Part shown: in pieces, positions 1 to 7,444 of the stretch
Layout: each line of letters opens with the position of its first letter
Numbering within the stretch: the stretch's first letter is position 1
Assembly (NCBI RefSeq): GCF_009299505.1
Contig: NZ_WBSM01000006.1
Span: 1 to 64,000 of the forward strand
Direction: 5' to 3'
Source of the DNA: Bifidobacterium ramosum
Lineage (GTDB): Bacteria; Actinomycetota; Actinomycetes; Actinomycetales; Bifidobacteriaceae
Length of the DNA stretch: 64,000 nucleotides
Program-made: the position numbers and the translations under genes
The notes under the pieces: generated by a model
What the model was told of the DNA's origin: nothing
The model's input: the letters and a program-made list of their open reading frames with translations, nothing else
The model's database searches: none

Positions 1-25
1 GTCGGCGAAGCCGACTGAGGGGAGC
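1..25. repeat. Partial palindromic element cut by the window edge
   Basis: The window opens with GTCGGCGAAGCCGAC, a six-base-pair stem with a GAA loop, followed by TGAGGGGAGC. It resembles the end of a short intergenic palindromic repeat, but the left part lies outside the window. It could equally be the tail of a reading frame (GTC GGC GAA GCC GAC TGA). It cannot be resolved from here. Confidence 0.3.
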
Positions 26-154
26 GCTATGTAAACCTACAGTTTATACATCATGAACCATAATCATGCATAAACCCATCCATTCCAACGTATTTGCAAC
101 ATATCATAGTCGTCGCAACAACGTACGGATAATGAATATACAGAGAGGACACGC

Positions 155-1522
155 ATGGGTCGTATGTCATCACCGTTCCCATCCTCCGCCGCAGTGTCCG
201 CGACCGCCGCCACCATCGCCGCGGCCGTCGCCTCGTTCCTCGCCGGCATGGACGTGCTCATCGTCAACGTCGCGCTGCCCACCATTGCGGCCGATCTCGG
301 CGGCGACATGGCGGTTCAGCAGTGGGTTGTCGACGGCTACACGCTGCTGTTCGCCGTGCTGCTCCTGCTCGCCGGCAGCCTTGCCGACCGGTTCGGCGCG
401 AAACGTGTGTTCCTCATCGGCGCGGCCTTGTTCGGGCTCGTTTCGCTGTTTTGCTCGTTCGCGTGGTCGATGGCGGCGCTCGTGGCCGGACGCTGTGTGC
501 TCGGCGTCGCCTCGGCGCTGATCCTGCCGGCATCCATGTCGCTCATCAACGAGGCGAACCCCGACCCGCGTCGTCGCGCATGGGCGCTCGCCCTGTGGGG
601 TGCGGGCGGCGCGTCGGCCTCGGCGGTGGGGCCGCTGCTCGGCGGCCTGCTCACGCCGATCCACTGGAGTCTCGTCTTCGCGATCAACGTGCCGTTCTGC
701 CTGTTCCTCCTCGCGCTTGCGCCGCGCATCGCGCCCTCGCCGCGCCGGCCCATCCGCTTCGACGGGCTCGGCCAGACGCTTGCGCTGGCCGGACTGAGCG
801 CGCTCGTCGCCGGCATCATCGAAGTCGGCGCGATCGGCCTTACGGTTCCCGCGACGCTCGTGCTGCTAGGGGTCGGTGTCCTCGCGCTCGCCCTATTCGT
901 GCTGTCGCAGGCCAAGGTCGCCGCCCCGATGATGCCGCTCGACCTGTTCCGCATCCGCGGCATGCAGGTCGCGTTGCAGATCGGCTTCATCATGATCTTC
1001 AACTGGTACGGCATGGTGTTCATCTGCACGATGTTCCTGCAGAACGAACGGCACATGGGTGCGTTCGCCGCGGGCCTCGTGTTCGTGCCGTCCGCATTCG
1101 TCACGATCATCGGCAACCTGATCGGCGGGCGCATCATCACCGCACGAGGATCGCGGTTCTCGATCACGTTGGGGCTCGCGATCATGATCGCCGGATTCCT
1201 GTTCGAATTCCTCACCCCCGCGCCGATCCCCGTATGGGTGGTCGCGACGGGCTTAAGCGTCGTCGGCTTCGGTGCGGCCATCACCACGCCCGCCGCGGCC
1301 GGCGTCGTCCTGCGTTCCGTCGACCCCGCGCAGGCCGGCATCGCATCCGCCATGTTCAACACGTTCCGTCAGGTCGGCGGCGCGATCGGCGTGGCCGTGT
1401 TCGGCGTCATCGCCACATTCCTGCCCTCACTGACACTCGCCCTGCGCTCCGTGTTCCTCGCATCCGCGCTGCTGCTCGTCTACGTGCTCGCCTTCGAATT
1501 GCTGCGTTGGCGCGAGCGGTGA
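155..1522 (+). CDS. MFS drug/metabolite efflux permease, DHA2 (EmrB/QacA)-like
   Basis: A 455-residue, very hydrophobic protein with roughly 14 possible membrane spans, as in the 14-span drug:proton antiporters. Residues 33-44 (DVLIVNVALPTI) match the conserved first-helix motif of the DHA2 branch, and residues 74-86 (GSLADRFGAKRVF) are the MFS loop 2-3 motif. It probably exports small molecules across the cytoplasmic membrane by proton antiport; the substrate cannot be read from sequence. The ATG at 155 follows AGAGAGG at 142-148 at good spacing, while the ATG at 164 is a weaker alternative. It stands alone, followed by a palindrome cluster. Family assignment is firm; drug versus metabolite specificity is open. 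Confidence 0.85.
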   Translation: MGRMSSPFPSSAAVSATAATIAAAVASFLAGMDVLIVNVALPTIAADLGGDMAVQQWVVDGYTLLFAVLLLLAGSLADRFGAKRVFLIGAALFGLVSLFCSFAWSMAALVAGRCVLGVASALILPASMSLINEANPDPRRRAWALALWGAGGASASAVGPLLGGLLTPIHWSLVFAINVPFCLFLLALAPRIAPSPRRPIRFDGLGQTLALAGLSALVAGIIEVGAIGLTVPATLVLLGVGVLALALFVLSQAKVAAPMMPLDLFRIRGMQVALQIGFIMIFNWYGMVFICTMFLQNERHMGAFAAGLVFVPSAFVTIIGNLIGGRIITARGSRFSITLGLAIMIAGFLFEFLTPAPIPVWVVATGLSVVGFGAAITTPAAAGVVLRSVDPAQAGIASAMFNTFRQVGGAIGVAVFGVIATFLPSLTLALRSVFLASALLLVYVLAFELLRWRER

Positions 1523-1562
1523 CCGCCAGCCGCTCACGATGAGGCGTTGATGAGTGGTTCCC

Positions 1563-1767
1563 GCAAACTGAGAGGCAGTTTTCGCCATGGGCGGGGGTCT
1601 TTCGCGAAACTGAGAGGCAGCTGTCCGTGACATTCGGGGCTCGAATCACGGATAATCGGCCGTCGGCGGTCCGTTATCGGGAGAGGGCTGCCTCTTAGTT
1701 TCGCGAAAGACCCCCGCGCCAGTGGGAATCTGCCTCTCAGTCTGCGAAAGACCGGCAATCCTGACGG
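1563..1767. repeat. Family B nested palindromes, site 1
   Basis: There are four copies of a motif around CTGAGAGGCAG, two forward (about 1563-1580 and 1591-1621) and two inverted (1687-1717 and about 1731-1750). The inner pair forms 31-base arms with one mismatch around a 65-base loop that itself contains smaller hairpins. The outer pair is a diverged copy. The same architecture with changed but still complementary arms recurs at 51949-52152. It lies between an exporter and a methyltransferase gene, and no T-run follows. Confidence 0.85.
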
Positions 1768-1881
1768 CCCCGACGCCCGCAAGGGGTGCGGCCGGGAGGC
1801 CATTGCCGTCGGAACATCACGGGACATCATCATGCGGATACGCCGACGCGCGGCGAGGCCCCAACCGGTAGCGTGGGTCAC

Positions 1882-2664
1882 ATGGTGCAATGGGATTCCG
1901 AACAGTATCTGCGATTCAGGGCCGAACGCACGCAGCCGGCGCGCGACCTGGCCGCGCAGCTGCCGCCCGACGACGGGTCGGTCACGCGTGTGCTCGACAT
2001 CGGCTGCGGGCCGGGCAACAGCACCGCCGTGCTGCGCGAACGCTACCCGAAGGCCGCCATCCTCGGCGTTGACAATTCACCCGAGATGATCGAAGCCGCC
2101 CGCGCCGCCCACCCCGACATCGACTTCGCAATGTGCGACGTCGCCTCATCCGCGCTCGACGCCCTGCCATCCGACTTCGACGTGGTCTTCTCCAACGCGT
2201 GCATCCAATGGGTGCCCGACCATCACCGGCTCATCCCTGCGCTGCTCGATCGGCTCAACCTCGGCGGCACGCTTGCCGTGCAGACTCCGATGAACTACGA
2301 GGAGCCGATCCACCGCATTATCGGTCAGATCGTCCACTCGCCGCAATACGCTGACCGGCTGCCGCAAAGCCGCGAATTCTACAATCTCACGCCGTCTGAC
2401 TACTGGGAGTTGCTGCACGCGTACGCCGCGCGGTTCCGCATGTGGAAGACGACGTATATGCACACGCTGCCTTCGCACGAGGCGATCATGGACTGGTATC
2501 GCGGCACCGGCATGCGCCCGTATTTGCAGGCATTGGACGACGATGCGGAGCGTGCCGCGTTCGAGCGTGCGGTATTCGCGCGGGCGCGGGATGCGTATCC
2601 GATGCAGTCGGACGGCAGCATCATCTTCCCGTTCCCGCGGTTCTTCTTCACCGCCGTGCGGTAG
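1882..2664 (+). CDS. tam: SAM-dependent methyltransferase, trans-aconitate 2-methyltransferase-like
   Basis: A 260-residue class I methyltransferase. Residues 37-48 (VLDIGCGPGNST) form the SAM-binding glycine loop and D39 ends strand 1. The N-terminus (W4, then YL, FRAERTQPA) resembles the start of Escherichia coli Tam, where this segment is characteristic. By family, it methylates trans-aconitate or a related carboxylate in the cytosol, which limits aconitase inhibition. I place the start at ATG 1882 because family homology begins there, although the frame is open from 1786. A clear ribosome site is lacking. It is a single gene, transcribed alone. The exact acceptor is less certain than the fold. 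Confidence 0.75.
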   Translation: MVQWDSEQYLRFRAERTQPARDLAAQLPPDDGSVTRVLDIGCGPGNSTAVLRERYPKAAILGVDNSPEMIEAARAAHPDIDFAMCDVASSALDALPSDFDVVFSNACIQWVPDHHRLIPALLDRLNLGGTLAVQTPMNYEEPIHRIIGQIVHSPQYADRLPQSREFYNLTPSDYWELLHAYAARFRMWKTTYMHTLPSHEAIMDWYRGTGMRPYLQALDDDAERAAFERAVFARARDAYPMQSDGSIIFPFPRFFFTAVR

Positions 2665-2754
2665 ACGGCGGCCGCGTGCGGCGGTGCGTACGGGTATGCG
2701 GCGGCGCGTGTCGTGTCGCACGCTTGTCGGCTCGCGTTGATACTGTGCGGAGCC

Positions 2755-2814
2755 ATGTGTTGCATGATGATGGGCGTCTGCCCGCAGACCGGCGGACTGC
2801 CCGGTCGGATCTAA
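2755..2814 (+). CDS. Possible Cys/Met-rich leader peptide (19 aa)
   Basis: ATG 2755 opens the micro-ORF MCCMMMGVCPQTGGLPGRI and ends at TAA 2812-2814. Seven of the first nine residues are Cys or Met. A -10-like GATACT at 2739-2744 would place transcription start only a few bases before the ATG, so the message would be nearly leaderless. The next gene is an MFS permease 200 bases downstream, with small hairpins between. By analogy with polycysteine leader peptides this could be a Cys/Met-sensing attenuator. There is no direct proof that it is translated. Confidence 0.4.
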   Translation: MCCMMMGVCPQTGGLPGRI

Positions 2815-3015
2815 CGGGTCGGCGGAGCCATGCCCGAAGCCGGACATGGCCGAATCCGCTCGAATCCACCAATTTCGTCATTCATCATCCGTCATGGTTA
2901 GCGACATATGCCGTCGCGCCCCAACGCACCACCTGAACCGCGTGGCAAATGCACGCGCACGGGCGCATCATCGGCGGCGGCAATGTCCTGTCTGGAAAGC
3001 AAGAACACCGTACCC

Positions 3016-4368
3016 ATGTCTCATAACACATCATCCGCATCGTCGTCGTTCGAACCCGACACCGACCCGCGCGAAGCCGGCTGGAAGCCGCGCGTCGCGC
3101 TCCTGCTCACCGGTCAGTCCTTCTCCCTGCTCGGTTCCAGCATCGTGCAATACGCCCTGTGGTGGTGGATCGCGCTGGAATGGAAATCCGGCTGGTCCAT
3201 GCTGTTCGCCACCGTGTTCGGCGTGCTGCCGCAGGGCGTCGTCTCGATCTTCGGCGGCTCGATGGCCGACCGGTACCGCCGCAAGCCGCTCATCATGCTG
3301 CCCGACCTCATCATCGCGGCCGTCACCATCGTCCTGTCGTTCGCGTTCGCGCACGGCTGGGCCGGTCTGCCGATGCTGTTCGTCGTGCTGCTCATCCGCT
3401 CGGCCGGCGGCGGCGTGCAGACACCCGCCGTCCAGTCGTTCATCCCCGACATCACGCCGACCGGCAAGCTGCTGCGCGTCAACTCGGTCTTCGGCATGAT
3501 CAACTCGGCCAATATGATCGTCGCGCCGGCCGTCGCCGCCGTGCTCATCAACGTGATGCCGCTGTGGTCGATCCTGCTGATCGACGTGACGACCGCGGTG
3601 ATCGGCGTCGGATTCGTCGCGCTGATCCGCGTGCCGCGCAAGTCCGTCGCCGATACGGTCGATACGACCATCAACGCAGATTCCGCCGATGCAACGGCCA
3701 GCGCGGCCGACGTCCATCCGCTCGTCGCCGGCATCCGCCGCACGATGACCGATCTCAAGGCCGGATTCGCCTACACGATGCGGCACAACCACTTGAAGGG
3801 CGTGGTGCTCGGCGATGGCATGACCTGCCTGATGTCCGTCGCGCCGCTCAATCTCACGCTGCTGCTCATGACCCGTGAATACGAGGGTATCGACCTGAAC
3901 CTCGGCGTCGTGAACCTGACCACGGCCGCCGACAAGCTCGCCGCCAACGAGTTGAGCCTGACCATCGGCATGCTGCTTGGCGGTGTGTTCATGTCGACGA
4001 TCGGCGTGAAGATCATCCGCAATAACATGCATGTGATCGCGGGCGGCATTGCCGCGGTCGGCATCGCGGTCGTGGGGCTCGGCATCGCGCCCGGGCTGCT
4101 CAGCTACCTCATCATCAACGCGTTGTGCGGCGTCGCGTCAGCCGTCTGTGTGGGGCCGATGCGCACCGTCATTCAATCCGAGGCCGACGAGTCGATGGTC
4201 GGGCGCGTGTTCGGCCTCGACACCACGCTCTCCACGTTCGGCATGCCGGTGGGCATGCTCATCTTCGCGCCGCTCGCTGATATCATCCCGATCATGTGGG
4301 TGTTCGTTGCCGGCGGCCTGCTGACCCTGCCGGTCGCATGGTATGTGTGGCGGCTGTCGGGGGAGTGA
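3016..4368 (+). CDS. MFS exporter, DHA3 (macrolide-efflux MefA)-like
   Basis: About 450 residues with 12 predicted membrane spans. The opening helix (LLTGQSFSLLGSSIVQYALWW) and the GGSMADRYRRKPL loop are typical of the DHA3 group that includes MefA and antibiotic-efflux relatives. It should be a proton-driven exporter in the cytoplasmic membrane with unknown substrate. A hydrophilic insertion of about 50 residues, rich in Asp/Ala/Thr, separates the two six-helix halves. The start is uncertain: ATG 3016 precedes a Ser-rich tail and ATG 2983 is also in frame, and neither has a convincing ribosome site. The Cys/Met-rich micro-ORF upstream may bear on its regulation and substrate. Confidence 0.8.
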   Translation: MSHNTSSASSSFEPDTDPREAGWKPRVALLLTGQSFSLLGSSIVQYALWWWIALEWKSGWSMLFATVFGVLPQGVVSIFGGSMADRYRRKPLIMLPDLIIAAVTIVLSFAFAHGWAGLPMLFVVLLIRSAGGGVQTPAVQSFIPDITPTGKLLRVNSVFGMINSANMIVAPAVAAVLINVMPLWSILLIDVTTAVIGVGFVALIRVPRKSVADTVDTTINADSADATASAADVHPLVAGIRRTMTDLKAGFAYTMRHNHLKGVVLGDGMTCLMSVAPLNLTLLLMTREYEGIDLNLGVVNLTTAADKLAANELSLTIGMLLGGVFMSTIGVKIIRNNMHVIAGGIAAVGIAVVGLGIAPGLLSYLIINALCGVASAVCVGPMRTVIQSEADESMVGRVFGLDTTLSTFGMPVGMLIFAPLADIIPIMWVFVAGGLLTLPVAWYVWRLSGE

Positions 4369-4378
4369 CGCGGAGATT

Positions 4379-4535
4379 GGTTCCCGGGATTCGCGTCCGT
4401 CATCCCGGGAACCGGAAACATGACATTATCGCACAAACGCACATGGCGATGTGGTGCGGTGTCGCGGTTTTCGCCGGGAAAACGAACATGGCCGGTTCCC
4501 GGGATTCCTGAGCCGAAATCCCGGGAACCGGCCAT
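4379..4535. repeat. Family D palindrome pair (GGTTCCCGGGAT arms)
   Basis: Two hairpins share the arm GGTTCCCGGGAT / ATCCCGGGAACC. The first spans 4379-4413 and the second 4488-4535, the latter with arms extended outward by ATGGCC / GGCCAT. They lie between the ends of two convergent genes (the exporter and the quinone reductase), so a role as bidirectional terminators is possible, but no strong T-run follows. Confidence 0.75.
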
Positions 4536-4552
4536 CGTTGAAAGATGCCGCC

Positions 4553-5074
4553 TTACTTGGCCAGCAGCTCCTTATAGTCCTTCGCCGCCTCGGCCAGCGC
4601 CTCATCGGTGATGCCGAACGCGCCGAAGGTCGCGAACGGCTTGACCCACGTCGCGCCGATGTAGTTCGCCGTGCCCTGGAACGGCACCAGCACCTGGTCG
4701 ATCACGAACTTGTTCGCGCCGTCCGGCTGGTAGTTCGCCTCCGGCGAGCCGGTCGAGACGGCCACCTGGAACTCCTTACCCTCAAACGCGTGGCCTTCGG
4801 AGCCGTACGCCCAACCGTGCTGCAGCACCTCGTCCTCCCAGGTCTTGAGCAGCGCGGGGGAGGAGAACCACCACAGCGGGAACTGGAACACGATGCGGTC
4901 GGCGGCCTCGATGGCGGCCTGTTCGGCGGCGACGTCGATCTTGCCATCCGGGTAGAGCGCGTATTCGTCGCGCACGGTTACGTTGTCGAGTTCGGCGGCG
5001 GCGTCGGCCAGCGTCTTGTTGACGTGGGACTGGCTGTTGAGACCGGGGTGGAACACGAGTACCAGCGTCTTCAT
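4553..5074 (-). CDS. NAD(P)H:quinone oxidoreductase, flavodoxin-like fold (MdaB/KefF type)
   Basis: A 173-residue cytosolic flavoprotein. It starts with MKTLVLVFHPGLNSQSHVN, the FMN/FAD phosphate loop of the flavodoxin_2 family. The mid-protein FQFPLWWFSSPALLKTWEDEVL and later FQVAVSTGSPE segments are hallmarks of MdaB/KefF/NQO-type reductases. Members carry out two-electron reduction of quinones, nitro- or azo-compounds with NAD(P)H, which avoids semiquinone radicals. The start at 5074 has AAGGAG nearby. The upstream region holds a near-consensus promoter whose -10 lies inside a perfect palindrome, so this gene is probably induced by electrophiles or redox stress through a dedicated repressor. 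That repressor gene is not in the window. Confidence 0.88.
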   Translation of the reverse strand: MKTLVLVFHPGLNSQSHVNKTLADAAAELDNVTVRDEYALYPDGKIDVAAEQAAIEAADRIVFQFPLWWFSSPALLKTWEDEVLQHGWAYGSEGHAFEGKEFQVAVSTGSPEANYQPDGANKFVIDQVLVPFQGTANYIGATWVKPFATFGAFGITDEALAEAAKDYKELLAK

Positions 5075-5116
5075 GATGTGTCTCCTTTGGTTGGATGGTA
5101 TGCGGTTCGTGCCGCT

Positions 5117-5164
5117 CGTGATATCCCGGTCCGGGATATCACGAAACGGGATATGTATCGTCAA
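5117..5164 (-). promoter_or_regulatory. Promoter and palindromic operator of the quinone reductase
   Basis: On the minus strand, TTGACG (5159-5164) and TGATAT (5136-5141) form a -35/-10 pair with a 17-base spacer. Bases 5117-5143 are a perfect palindrome, with CGTGATATCCCG and its complement around GTC, overlapping the -10 and start site. A further half-site ATATCCCG lies at 5148-5155 inside the spacer. This geometry is typical of a repressor that blocks polymerase. Redox-sensing HxlR/MarR/TetR repressors commonly control such reductases, but which family binds here is unknown. Confidence 0.75.
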
Positions 5165-5233
5165 ATACTACTTTCGCAGACGACACGCCGGGCGGTGTAC
5201 CGCGTACGTTATGGGCGAACATCCAGGCTCTCG

Positions 5234-5400
5234 CCAACGGACATACAGTCGATTTCCACGGTGCGATCGGCTGTATGTCCGTTGGGGGAAGGTGATGATG
5301 ACCGCCTGTCGGCCGCAATGCGGTATCTGATTCCGCTTCCTTAACGGACATACAGTCGATTTCGGCGGTGGAATCGGCCGTATGTCCGTTAAGGAAGCGG
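5234..5400. repeat. Family A palindromes A1 and A2
   Basis: A1 spans 5234-5285 and A2 spans 5333-5400. Both carry the family A core (GGACATACAG / CTGTATGTCC). In A2 the pairing extends outward through CCGCTTCCTT / AAGGAAGCGG, giving arms of more than 25 bases. They lie just 3' of tRNA-Arg (minus strand) and upstream of the quinone reductase promoter. They may terminate the tRNA transcript, although no long T-run is present. Confidence 0.9.
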
Positions 5401-5452
5401 GGGCAAGGGGATTCGGAAAAAGCAGAGCGGTCGGGACGACCCGACGAACAAG

Positions 5453-5525
5453 TGCCCCGGATCAGATTCGAACTGACGACACCCGCTTTAGGAGAGCGGT
5501 GCTCTATCCCCTGAGCTACCGAGGC
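5453..5525 (-). tRNA. tRNA-Arg (anticodon CCU)
   Basis: The minus strand folds as a complete cloverleaf of 73 nucleotides. Acceptor GCCTCGG pairs with CCGGGGC through one G-U pair. D-arm GCTC/GAGC, anticodon stem CCGCT/AGCGG around CTCCTAA (anticodon CCT), T-arm GTCAG TTCGAAT CTGAT and discriminator A follow. CCA is not encoded. It decodes AGG. It stands alone with two family A palindromes directly downstream. Confidence 0.95.
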
Positions 5526-5733
5526 GCGAATGTCCATTGTACATGGTGATGCGGTCGGGTGGGACACGCCGCCGTGATTCGCGGATGTGGCGGGCCGATA
5601 CGGGCGGTGAATGGGGATGATTCGTGAGGACGATGGCCGGCTCGCGCGCGGCACGCTAAGGTAGGGGAGCGCGCCGGCCGAACGTTGGGCCAATGATCAT
5701 GCCGGCTGCGCAGGCAACGGCAGGGAGGATGTG

Positions 5734-6975
5734 ATGAGTGGCAAGGTGAACGGCGGTCGTACGTATGGCAGTCGGTCGGGTTCCTACTCTGACGGCCGGA
5801 ATCGGACTCGCAGTCGATCCGACGGGCATGCGGGGAGCCGAAACCGCACGAATCCCCGGAACTCCCGCATCCGGACGGCCAAACCAACGGCCTCCCGCAA
5901 TCGGGGTAGCCGCACGAACCGTGCGCTCGATCGGAATCGTCGGACGGGCGGCGGTTCCGTCGGCGGCAACATGCGCCGCGTGATCTGTGCGGCGTTCGCG
6001 TGGATACTGGTCGTGGCCTCGTTGACGGCGATGCTGGCGCGTGCGCTGCCGTCCGACTTGCAGGCGCTGCCGTATGTGCCGGTGGTCGTGTCGGCCACGC
6101 CGTGGTTCGCGTTGACCGCGTTGGTCGGGCTAGTCCTCGCGTTGATGGGACGACGGTGGATCGCCGCGTTGGTCGCCATACTGTGTCTGGGCGTACAGGT
6201 GTGGTGGCAATATCCGTTCTTCCATGCGTCCGCCACGCTGCCGGGTCGGGCGATCGCCGCCGTGTCGCAGGCCAGCGCGAACACGAAGGATACGTATGCG
6301 CGGGTCATGACCTGCAACGTGTACAAGGGTCGCGCCGACGCGGCCGCGATCGTTGCGCTGGTACGTGATCAGCGCGTCGAAGTGCTCGCGTTGCAGGAGA
6401 CGACCGACGCGTTCGTGCAGGCGTTGGACGACGCCGGCATCAAGGACTATCTGCCGTACGCGCAGGTGTCCACGTCGGACGGCACGTACGGCAACGGCTT
6501 GTGGTCGGCGTCGCCGCTGGTCAATCCGGCCGATGACGACGTGAACTCCAGCGCGTCGTTCATGCCGGGCGGCACGGTGCGGTTCGGCGAGGACGGCGGG
6601 ACGACGATCCGGTTCGTGTCGGTGCACACGACCGCGCCGGTGCCCGGCTACTGGCGGCAGTGGAAGCGTTCGCTGGACGAGCTGGCCCTGATGCGCTCGC
6701 ATACGGACGCTCGATACGTGTTCATGGGCGATTTCAACGCGACGACCGACCATACGCCGTTCCGTGATTTCCTGGGCAGCCGGTTCACCGACGCGGCGCG
6801 GCAATCCGGGCACGGGTTCACGTTCACGTGGCCGACGGACAAGCCGCCGCTGCCGCGGTTCGCGGGCATCGATCACATCGTGCTCGACCGGGGGATCGTC
6901 GCCGGGCAGATGCAGGTGAAACCGGTCGCCGGTTCGGACCATGCGGCCCTGCTCGCCACCATCGCGATCAACTAG
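5734..6975 (+). CDS. Membrane-anchored endonuclease/exonuclease/phosphatase-family protein
   Basis: A 413-residue protein in three parts. Residues 1-75 are a disordered, Arg/Ser/Asn-rich cytosolic tail of high positive charge. Residues ~80-160 contain three hydrophobic helices. Residues ~185-413 form an extracytoplasmic EEP domain with TCNVYKG, LQETTD, GDFNATTDHTPF and the closing GSDHAALLATIAI motifs, which carry the metal-binding Glu/Asp/Asn/His residues. The family cleaves phosphodiester or phosphate bonds in nucleic acids, phospholipids or sugar phosphates, and this topology recalls actinobacterial surface EEP proteins of unknown substrate. GGGAGG precedes ATG 5734; a GTG at 5731 is adjacent. 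It is a single gene, convergent with exonuclease VII. Confidence 0.85.
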   Translation: MSGKVNGGRTYGSRSGSYSDGRNRTRSRSDGHAGSRNRTNPRNSRIRTAKPTASRNRGSRTNRALDRNRRTGGGSVGGNMRRVICAAFAWILVVASLTAMLARALPSDLQALPYVPVVVSATPWFALTALVGLVLALMGRRWIAALVAILCLGVQVWWQYPFFHASATLPGRAIAAVSQASANTKDTYARVMTCNVYKGRADAAAIVALVRDQRVEVLALQETTDAFVQALDDAGIKDYLPYAQVSTSDGTYGNGLWSASPLVNPADDDVNSSASFMPGGTVRFGEDGGTTIRFVSVHTTAPVPGYWRQWKRSLDELALMRSHTDARYVFMGDFNATTDHTPFRDFLGSRFTDAARQSGHGFTFTWPTDKPPLPRFAGIDHIVLDRGIVAGQMQVKPVAGSDHAALLATIAIN

Positions 6976-7040
6976 CCGCCTATTATCTAGCTGCCCATAC
7001 CTTATATATGCATATATATCCGCATATACCTCTATTCCCC

Positions 7041-7090
7041 TAACGGACATACAGCCGATTTGTTGGGTGCAATCGGCTGTATGTCCGTTA
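7041..7090. repeat. Family A palindrome A3
   Basis: Core arms TAACGGACATACAGCCGATT and complement around TGTTGGGTGC. It lies between the convergent 3' ends of the EEP gene and xseB, where it could act on both transcripts. Confidence 0.9.
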
Positions 7091-7151
7091 AGAGAATAAG
7101 GAAATAGGGGGGAGGATTTGAGTCCGCGATCTGAGTCCGCGAGGGAGCGAT

Positions 7152-7442
7152 TCAGTCGAGATTGGACTGCGTGCCGGCGGTGTCGGCGCTGGTGGCCTGT
7201 TCGGCCTGCGCCGCGTCGAGCTTGGCCTTGACCTCGTTGAGCAGGCTCTGGGCGCGCTTGGCCAGCGCCTCGCCGAGCTCCCACTGGCGCATCGACTGGT
7301 CGAGGTTCAGGCCGCCGGCCTCGAGCGCCTGCACGGCCTGGATGAGCTGGTCTCTCGCTTCCTCGTACGGCATCTGCGCGATGGCCTTGCGCTCCTCGTC
7401 GGTCAGGGAGGATGTGATGGTCGCGGTGGTCTTGTCGGTCAT
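7152..7442 (-). CDS. xseB: Exodeoxyribonuclease VII small subunit
   Basis: A 96-residue mostly helical protein. MPYEEARDQLIQAVQALEAGGLNLDQSMRQWELGEALAKRAQ is the XseB signature (the 'LE.G...L..S...YE.G' pattern), with a Q/W variant at the usual YE position. XseB binds several-fold to XseA in the cytosolic nuclease that degrades single-stranded DNA processively to oligonucleotides in repair. It lies two bases downstream of the xseA stop in the same transcript. The C-terminal 20 residues are a polar Ala/Thr/Ser tail. A ribosome site (AAGGAG) lies just inside the end of xseA. Confidence 0.93.
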   Translation of the reverse strand: MTDKTTATITSSLTDEERKAIAQMPYEEARDQLIQAVQALEAGGLNLDQSMRQWELGEALAKRAQSLLNEVKAKLDAAQAEQATSADTAGTQSNLD

Positions 7443-7444
7443 GA

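Noticed and set aside
1563..1767. Thiamine pyrophosphate riboswitch suggested by CTGAGA
   Set aside because: The word is part of a four-copy palindrome. The second conserved TPP helix region is absent and no thiamine gene follows.
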